Source: Helicoverpa zea | Taxonomy: Eukaryota > Arthropoda > Insecta > Lepidoptera > Noctuidae | Reading direction: 5' to 3' | DNA: 64,000 bases | Assembly (NCBI RefSeq): GCF_022581195.2 | Contig: NC_061453.1 | Location: 12,914,001-12,978,000, forward strand | Shown here: in pieces, positions 1 to 11,374 of the stretch | How positions within the stretch are numbered: the first letter of the stretch is position 1 | Layout of the letters: every line of letters begins with the position of its first letter | Position numbers and translations under genes: made by a program | Notes under the pieces: model-generated | What the model was told of the DNA's origin: nothing | Database searches by the model: none | Seen by the model: only the letters and a program-made list of their open reading frames with translations

Positions 1-320
1 GGAATTTTGCTTACACTCACAGGAACCTACAATAGCAAGTTTCAGTTCATTCACAATCGGTCACCCGTTCATTCAATGTTCATGGTCGAGTGCGTCGCCC
101 GCCTCACTGGCTTCGACTTGTTGATACATCGGTTTTAGCTCATTCGTCAATCGTTTGAGCAAGATTGAGCTGGTGTTGTGATGATGTTGTTTGGTTTATG
201 AAATTGTTAAGTACGTGTGAACCTTGGTTTTAGCTACAGAAAGACTTCAAGTGTAGGTATAAAAAAACCGATAAGTTTTAAACTGCCCAAGAAGGAGTCT
301 TCTTGTTCTCCATCTATACT
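1..320. other. No recognised feature
   Basis: AT-rich sequence with no long reading frame, RNA gene or repeat that I recognise. It stops at the first Helitron-like repeat. Confidence 0.5.
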
Positions 321-512
321 TCTATACTAATATTATAAAGCTGAAGAGTTTGTTTGTTTGTTTGAACGCGCTAATCTCAGGAACTACTGGTCCGATTTGA
401 AAATTTCTTTCAGTGTTAGATAGCCCATTTATCGAGGAAGGCTATAGGCTACTTTTTATCCCGGTACGGGAAGTAGTTCCCACGGGATGCGGGTGAAACC
501 GCTGGCAGAAAA
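321..512 (+). mobile_element. Helitron-like short repeat (copy 1)
   Basis: A ~190-bp non-coding repeat beginning TCTATACTAATATTATAAAG. It then carries a TTTG run, a block around gataaatgg/ctatag and a GC-rich end around cgggtgaaaccgc. It is nearly identical to the inverse of 10510-10704, so both copies are recent. Better-preserved family members here run from TC to CTAG and sit between A and T, as Helitrons do. The last bases of this copy have drifted from CTAG. It codes for nothing and would depend on a Helitron protein from elsewhere. Confidence 0.65.
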
Positions 513-640
513 TCTCACTGTATGTTTAATTTTTTGATAAAATTTTTACCTAATTTTGTGTCTCTACCAAAGACTATGAAACCACTTATGAACTTTACTT
601 ACGCAAGTATAATTTAATTTAAAGTTATTGCAGGTTTTAG

Positions 641-1021
641 AAAAGTCATGGTGGCCTAGTGGGCAAAGAACCAACCTCTCGAGTATGAGGGCGTGGGTTC
701 GATTCCAGGTCAGGCAAGTACCAATGCAACTTTTCTAAGTTTGTATGTACTTTCTAAGTATATCTTAGACACCAATGACTGTGTTTCGGATGGCACGTTA
801 AACTGTAGGTCCCGGCTGTCATTGAACATCCTTGACAGTCGTTACGGGTAGTCAGAAGCCAGTAAGTCTGACACTAGTCTAACTAAGGGGTATCGGGTTG
901 CCCGGGTAACTGGGTTGAGGAGGTCAGATAGGCAGTCGCTTCTTGTAAAGCACTGGTACTCAGCTGAATCCGGTTAGACTGGAAGCCGACCCCAACATAG
1001 TTGGGAAAAAGGCTCGGAGGA
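641..1021 (+). mobile_element. tRNA-derived SINE with 12-bp target duplication
   Basis: The head looks like a tRNA gene: an A-box-like tggcctagtggg (652-663) and a B box ggttcgattcc (696-706), the internal RNA polymerase III promoter. A ~300-bp body follows and ends near ggctcggagga. The 12-bp direct repeat tgcaggttttag lies just before (629-640) and just after (1022-1033), which is the mark of LINE-assisted retroposition. It has no cloverleaf and a long non-tRNA body, so it is a SINE and not a tRNA gene. A 5'-truncated inverse copy is at 37505-37760. Confidence 0.85.
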
Positions 1022-1033
1022 TGCAGGTTTTAG

Positions 1034-1938
1034 CAGGCACAAACTTAAACAATAACTGGTAAACATGTGGAAAATTTAACATTGTTTTTTTTATTCCATA
1101 ATCGAATAAGTGTGACAAGCACCACCAAGTGAGCTACTAGAGAAAACTACTGAATCATCTAAAAGAAGTCAGCCGATCCAAAACATACGAAGTCGAAGTC
1201 GGAATATTGAAAAATGTGTAAAGCACACACAGCAATCGCGCACATGTCGTCGACACGTAACGTTATACATTCAGCTGTGAACTACGTGATTGGAATGCGA
1301 TGCTACGCTATATAGAAGCTAGTCAATAGATAGGACTAGAATTATGGGTGTGTGCAGCTAAGTACCGAATGGAGTTTTTAACAACTAGAACCTAAAAATG
1401 TCGCCAGCTAATTAAGTGGTAGTTGTAGGTTGTAGTTTTAATCTGAAAGTCAGCAGACAGATTCAGTAACGGTCGCATTTAGAATGTTAATAAATTCGAA
1501 CTCAGACATTTTATCTTTTTATATAAAAAATATTAGCTAGGTAGGTATATTCAACAGCAGAAAACGCAAAATAACTACAAATATTTTAGAACGCATTTAT
1601 TTTTCATGTAGAATATAATATACATTCACATAGGTTCTCGAGTTATTAGAAATTATTTAATGATAAATTGTGTGATAAAACTGTCCATTGATCTTACAAC
1701 AACAAATTAATTACAAACATCAAAATTAATGATCAAACCAGCCCACTAAAAATACACTATCAACATCAATCAGTTTCAATGTAATCGAGTAAAAATCGAG
1801 TTAATCCTTGATCTTGGTATCAAAAACGGTCGAACAAGTCACCTGTGAAATGTTCAGAGAGCCGTTAATAATACGACATGTCTACTCAAACGATATTCAT
1901 ATTGTAACAATATTATCCTATCTACCTATACCTACTTA
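1034..1938. other. No recognised feature
   Basis: About 0.9 kb of AT-rich DNA with no supported gene or repeat. Confidence 0.5.
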
Positions 1939-2137
1939 CTGTATTAATATTAAAAAGCTGAAGAGTTTGTTTGTTTGCTTGAACGCGGTAAACTTAAGAA
2001 ATCCTAGACTGGTTTGAAAAATTCTTTCATTGTTAGATAGGTTCCCTTTATGGAGGAAGGCTGCAGGCTTTTTATAGGGGTGTGCAGAATAGTTCTCACG
2101 AGATATAGGTGGCACTGTTGGCAAAAGCCAGTACTAG
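1939..2137 (+). mobile_element. Helitron-like short repeat, diverged
   Basis: Follows 321-512 in order: ttaatatt, ctgaagagtttg, tgttagatag, ggaaggctg, then an end at gtactag (CTAG at 2134-2137). Many substitutions and a decayed hairpin mark it as an older copy. Confidence 0.6.
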
Positions 2138-2224
2138 ATGTTACGGTAAATCTGTGTTGCGAAGAAAATAAATTCAGGATTGGTTAAAAAGTAGAGTATG
2201 TTAATCTGAGGCACCTACATGTAA

Positions 2225-2350
2225 TATTTTCGGGATACCTTTCACACTAGGTCGGCTAGCCCCAGAAAACATACCGCATCGGGAAACGAACCTAGGACCG
2301 TCAATTCTGTAAGCAGCATGGTGACCACTGAGCCAACGGGGCCGTCAAGT
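2225..2350 (-). mobile_element. SINE fragment with tRNA-like head
   Basis: On the minus strand a head containing ttggctcagtgg (A-box-like) is followed by ggtcctaggttcgtttccc (B-box-like). Together they make a tRNA-derived promoter region without a complete body. It is a partial copy and no target duplication was found. Confidence 0.5.
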
Positions 2351-5300
2351 AAATCACAGTCAACACACAGTGACGTGTTATACCTATAAGTAGATTCCTC
2401 GTATAGCGTTAGCACACACATCAATACATCATGTGTGCGTGTGTATGCGTATCTTAAGTTATGTGGGCAATGTAATGTGTATTATTTAGTGATTCGAGAA
2501 TCCGGTGCAAGCATGCGAACTAATGCGTAACTGATTGTAAATACATTTATATAGGTGTATTAATATTGAATGATAGGCGACGTGTTTGTTTTACAGATGA
2601 GATAAATGGGCTTTCCTTGATAAATGGGATATCCAAAACCGAAATATTTTTTGCATGCTTGAGTTATCATAAAATCCTCCTCTTTTGTTTCTTCCTATCG
2701 AGCAGTTTAAAGACCTTTCTCCAAAAATCAAAGCTAACTATTCGGGCCATAAAATAAAAATAAAATTTAGGCAATTATTCTCCCGAACGCAAAGTTACAC
2801 GGACTGAATGGTCAATAAAAAGTCCAATTATCGGGCCCACGGAGATCGCAACTTGTTGCGGCGTGAGAGCCAATTTTGAAATCAGATAGACTGTGTTAAG
2901 GCCATGGCTTTGTATGAAATTTTGCAAAATATTATTAAACTGAAGACCTTATTTATCTGATTATAATCAATTTGATGACGCAAATCTCAGGAACCAATGT
3001 TGCGTTATAGTCTTTTTACACAGGTGCGATTTGAGGCTCTCGAGGCGCGCATTTGGTCATCTCGCTCCAAATATGCTTTGTTTCTCAAATTATCAAAAGT
3101 AATAAAAGGCTAATAAATAATAATTTTAGTATCAAAAATATTTGAATAATATTAGTATATCCCGTCAGTAATGATTACGTAGTCGGGATAAAAATACGAG
3201 AATGGTCAAATAATGCCACGTTATAAATACCATACTATAATACTCAAGTTTGAACAAATAAACGATCTTTTTCTTTAACTTTATCTTATAAGTAAATTGG
3301 GATACTTTATAGGAACAATTTTTCTGCCATATTTTTTTGAACTCAAACCTTCCCCTTAACTGACGAAATATTTGCATTCAGTTTGGATCGGCAAACGAGC
3401 CTCGATCACCGTAGCATTTTCACTATATCGTTGCTTTTCTGAACTAAAAAATATCTATCAATATAGCCAATAGACTAGCCCAATCGTTAGCATGCCATTG
3501 ATCTGACCTACATAGTGTTACCTACAATATATTATGTACGTGATTCTTCCTGCATACGAATAAAAAATGCTTATTTTGACGTAGGCTATTGTTAAATATT
3601 TCGAGTCGTTTTTGTGAGAAGGGTAACAATGAATAATCGACGTCGATCCATACCTAAATCCAAACTAAGTAAGGTTTTAATAGGCATGGTAGTACAAGGC
3701 AAGTCAAGTGTTTCTTCTGGTCTACACGCTCTTAGCAAACAGCAACCAATTGTGAGCGAATATTTCTGAAATGTCCGTGAAATTGCATCCGTTGTGTGCA
3801 AAAAATGCTAGTTGTGGACTTGCTCGATGCCATAATATTAACAAGCTGCCAAAGCTTCAAAGGTAAATTTTATCTTGTTTTGTTTCACATAACTAATTTC
3901 TCTATATATCGTGGTTACCTTATATAAATCAGCATGATTATTATGTACCATGGTTACTCCACAAATCAACGTGGTTATTAATTCCGTAGTTATTAGCTGG
4001 CTAATCAAAATGTGCCGTCGAACGATGTAAACGTACCTCTAATGTACTGGTATCATTAGTACTATTTGTTGAATAGTGGCACAAATTATGGTATCGTGTT
4101 CCCATTATAGTAATTGATATAGCCAGGGCTTTCGCGCTCTATAATTATTCTGTAAGCTATACAAATACGCACTACTATGTTTATTTTTTAATGAATTGAG
4201 TATTTAATTTAAGTAAAAAATTTGTAATTTGTAAAACAGGTAAAATATTTTCCATAATAGTTTTCCGTAATATTACTCAATTAATATTAGTATCAGTAAA
4301 GAAACTTCATTTTCCCTATTTTCCTACGAAAAGTGCTAAAAAATTATATAAACTGGTTTTAGCTTTCATGAAATGGGTTAAAATAAATTAGTACTAGGAG
4401 CCCATAAGACGTTTGTAGCACACACGGCATCCATCAACAGACCTTTTCCAAGATGGCCGCTTCTGTACACAAATAAGCCCAACTTCCCGAAACCGCACGA
4501 AACTTGATAGCAACCATAAATAGATTGATTGTACGTATATCTGTTTGTTTAATATTAAGTTTCCAAAATACCTACTCTGAAGGATTACGGAGTCACTAAT
4601 GTGGTATTTATGTTGTGTAGTGTGAAAAGAAAGGACCATGAGTCAAATTGGGCTCATTGTCCAACAGAGTTATAGCATATGCCGTTGTGAAGGTTTTTGT
4701 TTGTACTAAAATTGTTACTTTGGGCACTACCTTCAATTCCATGGCAAAAAAAAGATATGCACCTAAATAGGTTTACATATTACGTAGGTATACATTCTGG
4801 TTAACAGAAACGAAATGGGTCGAGATGCCATCGCTCAGTATTACTGCTCGTGTCTAACAGGTAGACGCTCAGTAGGAAGTTGTGCTCATATCATTTCAAT
4901 AATATGGTGTCTGGGGTTAGGCAGGCACTCACAATTTAATCCACCGGCAGGATATTTAGACGACATTATTATTGATATTGATTGAAATGTTAAAAAAAAT
5001 AATTTTAACTGTTAGCAGCTGTTTTATTTTTTATGTATACATTAAACCTGGAATTAAAACTAGTTAAAGGTGTTCAATAACAAAACCTACACTGCCATAA
5101 CAGCACTACTTTTTGCAGAATATTAGTTTATTTATGGTCGGAGAAAAATATTTATAGCAAAATAATCCCATGGATTCTTCGCAAAAATGAGTTTAAATCT
5201 TTATATTTAGTGCTTTACAAGTATATTCAAAGTGGTCTCATCTCTGTTGGTGGGTGAGCCCAGGCTTCATACATTTTTGCCCATGGTCCTTTGAGTATTC

Positions 5301-5479
5301 CTAGAATAGCGGGAATGAACTGGTGCTGCCATTTTTGTTTATCTTTGTTGCCATGGTAACGGCATTCAGCTGTTAGAGTAAGGCGTTTGTTTCAGTGCTA
5401 GCGAAAAGGATGCATTTGTTTGTGTTGTTCAATTTTATTTTTTTTTTTTTAAGTAAACATTTTTAATGGTAATTTTGTG
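2351..5479. other. No gene seen; faint repeat traces
   Basis: About 3.1 kb of AT-rich sequence. Weak Helitron-like similarity appears near 2610-2680 (minus) and 2930-3010 (plus). Short repeats of a cgtggttac-like motif occur at 3908-3990. Nothing looks like a real coding exon. Confidence 0.5.
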
Positions 5480-5556
5480 GTGATTAATGATCAATCCTTC
5501 TCCTTGTGAGAAGAGGCCTGTGCCCAGCAGTGGGACGATAAAAAGGCTGTAACAGA
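5480..5556 (+). mobile_element. LINE 3'-end fragment
   Basis: The phrase aggcctgtgcccagcagtgg followed by gacgataaaaaggctg is typical of the 3' coding end and short tail of lepidopteran RTE-like LINEs. The same fragment lies inverted at 53849-53925. Only the tail is present. Confidence 0.5.
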
Positions 5557-6343
5557 ATAACAGAAATCTTTTTAAAGATGTATATGGATTAAGTAATAAT
5601 TTAGTAACCTATTGTAAGAAAAAAATTAATTAATTATCAAAATGGGCTAAAATTCAGTAGGTTTTAGAGTGGTTAAAAAACGATTTTTTTTCAGTCTATC
5701 TCTCTGCTTATCGCAGGCAGTGAGACCTCTACCTTATAGTAATAAATATGAGCCAAAACAAAATAGTACAATATTTATTTTGTTTATTATGATTTGTGAT
5801 ACGTAAACAATAGATGTTTGTTTATCATTTGCGAAAAATAATGCGAGTCGAATAAAATGTACGTAATAGATTAGATATTATACCATACCAACTCAATTTA
5901 GATAGACTTCTACATTTAAGTAGATGGTAAACAAAACATATTATTAGTCTTTCATCTTAACCTAAAAATCTATAAATTGCATTACGTTAACAATATGTTT
6001 TTGACCGAGAAGATTACACTACTAGCATTTTAAAAATAAAATATTATCTACATAGTAAATGATCCTCCAAATATTTTTTTATTTTTTAGTTCACTCACAC
6101 TAAAACAAAAAAAAAAAACAAATAAAAACCCAACTTAACTATCATACAATCATAAAAAATAATTCGACTTTTTATAGACATCTATAATTTATGAAACTTA
6201 TTTACTGTGCCTATAAACTTTGTATCAAGAAAACAAAGAATATATGAAAGACTGAAAGACCTTGGAAGTTGAAAAACTAAAGAAAACTTGTATAGAACAG
6301 CGCCCATAAATCAATCATTCGTGTCTACAAGAAAGTTTTCATC
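5557..6343. other. No recognised feature
   Basis: AT-rich, with long A and T runs near 6060-6130. No gene or named repeat is supported. Confidence 0.5.
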
Positions 6344-6818
6344 AAATAAAAAATCGGTAAAAAAACTTTTAAGTTAAACGGTTTTATCTTATGTGCACTG
6401 AAAACTAGAAAATAAAAAAATAGTTACTTACCTGTCAACCTACGTAGGTGGTCCCGGTCATATTAAACTAAAATAAAAACGTGGGGCCCATTAACTATTG
6501 CTGTAGTACTTTCTTCTAGAGGTATAATAGGTGTGGATTGCATCGACTTACTATAATCGTAACTGGAGATTTTGACAATCAATAATCAGCCGTAGCGGCT
6601 TCACCAGCGAACGCCGAGCTCATGATCTACCAAAGTATAAAGATATGCTTTGCCATAGGTAGGATTTCACAGGGGCCCCACGTTTTTATTTTAGTTTAAT
6701 ATGACCGGGACCACCTACGTAGGTTGACAGGTAAGTAACTATTTTTTTATTTTCTAGTTTTCAGTGCACATAAGATAAAACCGTTTAACTTAAAAGTTTT
6801 TTTACCGATTTTTTATTT
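6344..6818. mobile_element. Foldback/MITE-like palindrome with 146-bp arms
   Basis: Bases 6344-6489 and 6673-6818 are inverted copies of each other. I found no mismatch or indel by eye. The loop between them is 183 bp (6490-6672). The arms contain a tacctacgtaggt core and the outer copy of aaataaaaaatcgg. There is no coding capacity. I could not see a convincing target-site duplication. It is most likely a foldback transposon or MITE; a recent inverted duplication is the alternative. Confidence 0.7.
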
Positions 6819-6959
6819 TCTAGTTTTTAGTATTTAATGAAAATGCGTACCGAATATTCCTCATTCTATCTAATTCATTTAGTGTATCATTATTACACGG
6901 TCTCTTACCTGACAATTTATTACAATCTAATTCCTCAATACATAGCCCTTCCAGATACT

Positions 6960-7180
6960 TTTTTTTTTAACAACCCCAAAAATCATCACATGACCTCTCC
7001 TGCTGTGGGTCAGCAGCGGTGAGGGAGTGTCAGACTCTTGACTAGAAACCGTTTTGTTCCGTCGTAGGCCTTTTATGTACCAGGGCCGCGGTAACTCTTT
7101 CGAACAATCTCGCAGCCCAGGCAGGCCTTGGCCCTGTTGGGCCCCGCTGGAGTTACTGACAGTTTTCTACTTGTGAAGCC
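6960..7180 (+). repeat. Conserved interspersed module upstream of the tandem array
   Basis: Contains tgacctctcctgctgtgggt, gggagtgtcagactcttgac and ccttttatgtaccagggccg. A related inverse stretch with gtaccagggccccggtaac lies at 31335-31410. The class is uncertain; it resembles the 3' untranslated region of a lepidopteran LINE. It leads directly into the 118-bp array. Confidence 0.45.
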
Positions 7181-7826
7181 CTTTCATTTGATACCCGTAT
7201 TGGTGGGATTGATAAAAAATTGTTATCAGCCATTTGGTAGCGGCGGCCATCTTAGATTTCAATTTTGCATAGTAAAGTAAAACCCATGTTGATGGGATTT
7301 ATAAAACTTAAGTTATCCGCCATTTTGTAGAGGCCGCCATCTTGGATTTTAATTTTATATAGTACATTGTATTCTACTGGTTGAGAACTTTCATTTGATA
7401 CCCATATTGATGGGATTGATAAAACCTACGTTATCCGCCATTTTGTAGCGGTCGCCATCTTGGATTTCATTTTTTATAGTAAATTGTATTCTACTTGTTG
7501 AGTCCTTTCATTTGATACCCATGTTGATGGGATTTATAAAACCTAAGTTATCCGCCATTTTGTAGAGGCCGCCATCTTGGATTTTAATTTTATATAGTAC
7601 ATTGTATTCTACTGGTTGAGAACTTTCATTTGATACCCATATTGATGGGATTGATAAAACCTACGTTATCCGCCATTTTGTAGCGGCCGCCATCTTGGAT
7701 TTCAATTTTTTATAGTATATTGTATTCTGCTTGTTGAGCCCTTTCATTTGATACCCATATTGATGGGATTGATAAAATCTACGTTATCCGCCATTTTGTG
7801 CCGGCGGCCATATTGGATTTACAATG
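7181..7826 (+). repeat. Tandem array of ~118-bp units
   Basis: Six units start near 7181, 7281, 7388, 7505, 7623 and 7741 (the second lacks its start). Each runs from ctttcatttgataccca through gccgccatcttggattt to an AT-rich spacer. Spacing is 117-118 bp in the regular part. Two unit types are visible: 7281 and 7505 share gttgatgggatttat and gtagaggccg, while 7388, 7623 and 7741 share attgatgggattgat. This gives a ~235-bp dimer pattern. Any CRISPR reading is excluded because unit and spacer repeat together. Confidence 0.85.
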
Positions 7827-8419
7827 TTATTGATATTACTATATTGTAATGTCATCGGAATTAAAGGTGTGTACCAAATTTCAGATCAATCTGACAACAG
7901 GAAGATACTTAAATTTGAATTACTAAATTTGACCCAAGAAAGAATAAAACAAACAGGGTGAGCTAAATAAAACCGTTTAAAAATAATATATTCGTATATA
8001 CAAGCTGTTGATTTGCATCCGTGCCATATTCAAGGAGGTAATTATGCTAATGATTCTCGACCCAAATCAATAAAAAAATTGGTACGTAATTTTTTTTCTT
8101 TAATTTTTTTTCGGAATTCCGTAAATGTCATCTAGCCTTATTTAAACTTGGCGCGTATGTTACTGGCGTTAAAACCGTGCTGCACCCTCACACAAACGCA
8201 AACACAAAGCATACGCAACGATCACTCATAAATTTCATTCATAAAATTGGATTACTTCGGAAATACCACGACATTACATGACAAAAAAAGCAGTGCATAT
8301 TAGTTATTTCCCATCTACTGTAATTCCAATCGATTATTTACGTATTGTATGTCCTCCTCCTGAGCTATGGCACAAATGCAAATCAACACCTTGTATTTTG
8401 TACGTTTTTTGTTTCAAAA
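7827..8419. other. Array flank, then plain sequence
   Basis: 7827-7985 (ggtgtgtaccaaatttcaga and following) seems to belong to the same repeat as the array. The rest is AT-rich with nothing recognised. Confidence 0.4.
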
Positions 8420-8545
8420 CTAGATTTTGCCCGTGACTTTGTTTCGACTAAACTACTTCTCACATTCAGATAAAAAGCAGCCTGTAGTCTTCCTCGATAA
8501 ATGGGTTATATGACACTGAAATAATTTCTGAAATCGGCATCCATG
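8420..8545 (-). mobile_element. Helitron-like fragment, diverged
   Basis: Begins with CTAG (8420-8423, the element's 3' end on the minus strand). It then has gataaaaagcagcctgtagt, tcctcgataaatgggttat and acactgaaa, as in 10510-10704. The 5' half is not recognisable. Confidence 0.5.
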
Positions 8546-9677
8546 CAGCATGCATGGTCAGGGGCAGACTTCATGGAATAAATAATATTAACTTAACTGC
8601 GATAAAATTCGTAAAAGTAGTTTTATTTAAATGTCTAATATTCGGGTAAGTGTCAGACATCAGTTGTTACTGAGATTGGCACATTCAAGCAAACAAATAA
8701 GTATTCAGTTTTATAAAATTAGCCCAAAACTCGTTGTTGTATATCTAAGATAATCCTAAAAAAATTCATTTACAACAAACTACTCAAAAATTTGATTTTG
8801 TACAAATAATTTATCTCTCTGTGCGCAATAATTCCTATTTGCTAAAATTCGTCAAAGCCAACACTTTAAAATCTATTAAAACAAATTCAATCACTACAAA
8901 CGCGTTAATTGTCACCGCAAAATATTCATGTTTCCACTACACGGTGACAATGTGCTATTTCAAAAGACGCACACATGCACAGGTTAATAACACATGCACG
9001 TCACACGCACATAGATAAATAGACACATGATCAGTCAACATTGGAATGCGGTACATGTTTGGCGTGGATTATTTTATTTGTTGTGTCACTGGATATGAAA
9101 TGCAGTCTTTGATTTTTAATTTACGACTAGGACATAATATAACTATTATCAAAAAACTCTTAAACCTGGAAGGGATTAGGCTGAAAAAAAAATTGATAAA
9201 CAGAAAAATTAAAACTGTCAGAAAGGCACACACACACGCACTTATGTATGCATATTAGATAATACCAGTCCTACTATATACAGCTTTTCTTTTAAAGCAG
9301 ACTTAAGAACATGCCTCAGAACTTCTTTCCTTTTATATAATATAGGTATGTAGAAGATAAATACTTTTATTATCCATAAGCTAGTTACCATTCAATCCTT
9401 AATTTGTCTTATCCAGTAGCAACAATTCCTTGCAACCCACACATCCATGTAACCAGACTTTTGACATCTAACCTATCGCTTCATAATTGTGCACGCTCGC
9501 GATAATGACGTCACTAGCAATTTAAACCACTAATAAATCATTGACATAAAGGAACATCTGTTATTAACGAGCGCATGATTTCGACGTTTTATCAAATAAT
9601 TTGTGGATATCCCCGTTTGACAGGTTTGATTTCATTACGATATTGCCATTTAATTTTGCTGTACCCTGATTAAATTC
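8546..9677. other. No recognised feature
   Basis: About 1.1 kb of AT-rich sequence with short runs of caca/tgtg near 8970-9010 and 9225-9240. No gene is supported. Confidence 0.5.
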
Positions 9678-9685
9678 GGCGAGGG

Positions 9686-9997
9686 CATGGAGAACAAAAT
9701 GACTAGCGGAGGTGCCATAATGGAAAATCTCCTAAAAAAGTAGCGCGCCAAAATGCGAGTGTGCGGGAGACAAGGAACGTTACTGTCTACTCTCTACTCT
9801 CTTACACGCCTTCTCCGTCCCGATCATTTTTTGGAATACCAAAATTAGGTGACAGGTAACCCAAAGAACCCGAACGCGTCAATAGTTCACTCGTAACTGG
9901 TAGTTTTAGTCATGCCCACCGCACGTATTTGACCTAAAAGAAGATGCCTGACCTACCTGCATTGATAGCACCTTCGCTCATCTTTCCTTACTCCGTG
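9686..9997 (+). mobile_element. hAT-type MITE (copy 1)
   Basis: A 312-bp non-coding element starting catggagaacaaaatgac and ending tcatctttccttactccgtg. Its ends are imperfect inverted repeats sharing GGAG, AATGA-like and GCGGAG-like blocks. The flanking 8-mers ggcgaggg (9678-9685) and gtcgaggg (9998-10005) match at 7 of 8 positions. Copy 2 has a perfect 8-bp duplication, which points to the hAT superfamily. It has no transposase and would be moved in trans. Confidence 0.75.
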
Positions 9998-10509
9998 GTC
10001 GAGGGGCATAAGTAGATTGAATTTGGTGTGCATGAGAGAAATTGCTGTAAACTCTATGCCTATAGTAAAACTATTTATGATGATTTGTTTAGTGATCCCG
10101 GCAGGGATTTTAGTTTCCAAATTGATTGAATCTGGCTTATCTATAAAAGGGTACATGGTTTTTCAGTTTTGATACACTTTATGATTATCTAAGCTAGGGT
10201 AATCTCAGGAAGTATGAAACCGATTCCAAGAATTTCTCCACAAATAGAATCCCTTAGGGCAATGTTATGTTCCGGACAAAATTATTCCCAATAAATAAAC
10301 ACGAAAGTGCCCTTTTTCTTTTGTGTTTTTACGTAGTATCAAAAATAATGGCCTTGATTTTTTTTGGTATATAGTCGTTATTTTTATCCTACGCAAATCT
10401 AATAAGTGACCACGCCAAGAAACCGTTACCACTTAATACTAAAACGTTGTCTCAAAAATAACTGGTTTTAGTGCTAGGTTCATCATTTTGAAGAATATTT
10501 TAGTTCATA

Positions 10510-10704
10510 CTAGCTTCTGCCAGCGGTTTCACCCGCATCCCGTGGGAACTACTTCCCGTACCGAGATAAAAAGTAGCCTATAGCCTTCCTCGATAAATGG
10601 GCTATCTAACACTGAAAGAAATTTTCAAATCGGACCAGTAGTTCCTAAGATTAGCGCGTTCAAACAAACAAACAAACTCTTCAGCTTTATAATATTAGTA
10701 TAGA
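10510..10704 (-). mobile_element. Helitron-like short repeat, well preserved
   Basis: On the minus strand it runs from TCTATACTAATATTATAAAG to CTAG (10510-10513). The base before TC is A and the base after CTAG is T, the insertion context of Helitrons. The GC-rich hairpin near the CTAG end (gcgggtgaaaccgc) is intact. It is almost identical to 321-512 in the opposite orientation. Confidence 0.7.
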
Positions 10705-10904
10705 TGTAGCTTTAATGCCAGTAATTTTTAAAACCTCGTTTTATGATAAGGTCACCAATCTGTCACGGTAATTCTTCCTCACATACACAAACATGTTCTC
10801 CACCACACAATTTACCATCTTCACCATATCTTGGACCGTTCTTAATCCTTAACCCAAAACATAGGTTTGGAACATAAATATCCTACTTGCCTACGGGGCC
10901 CAGC

Positions 10905-11366
10905 CATGGAGAACAAAATGATGAACGGAGATGGCATCATAGAAAATTTCCTAAGAAACAGTGTGACCTATACTTATTTTGATTATTATCACCTCTACGA
11001 TCATAACCAAACTTAAGGTTGATAACACATATGTCGATACAAGATATCACAAGAACCTCTAAATTATTTCGTAACATTTATGTAATAGATCAAGTTTATT
11101 ATAGCGAAAATGTCATAATAGAAAGTCTCCTAAGAAAGTAGCGCACCAAAATGCAGGTGTGCAGGGGAAGAGGAACGTTATTGTATCCACCCTTATGCGC
11201 CTTTTTTAAAACTCGTCCATTATTTGTATTATAAACAGATGTCTCAAAGAATCCAAACCCCTTTAGTTCACTCCTAACTGATTGTTTAAGTCACGTATTT
11301 GATCTAGAAGAAGGCGCCTGACCTACCTGCCTCATAGCATCTCCAATCATCTTTCCTTACTCCATG
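10905..11366 (+). mobile_element. hAT-type MITE (copy 2) with perfect 8-bp target duplication
   Basis: Starts catggagaacaaaatgatga and ends ctttccttactccatg. Perfect 8-bp duplications ggcccagc flank it (10897-10904 and 11367-11374), the length made by hAT transposases. Compared with copy 1 it holds about 150 extra bases near 10950-11105, so it carries an internal insertion or represents a longer subfamily. The remainder aligns block by block with 9686-9997. Confidence 0.82.
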
Positions 11367-11374
11367 GGCCCAGC

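Noticed and set aside
652..706. Possible tRNA gene with A and B boxes
   Set aside because: No cloverleaf can be formed, it continues into a SINE body, and a 12-bp target duplication encloses the whole.
7181..7826. CRISPR-like array
   Set aside because: Units repeat along their full ~118 bp, there are no unique spacers, and the host is eukaryotic.
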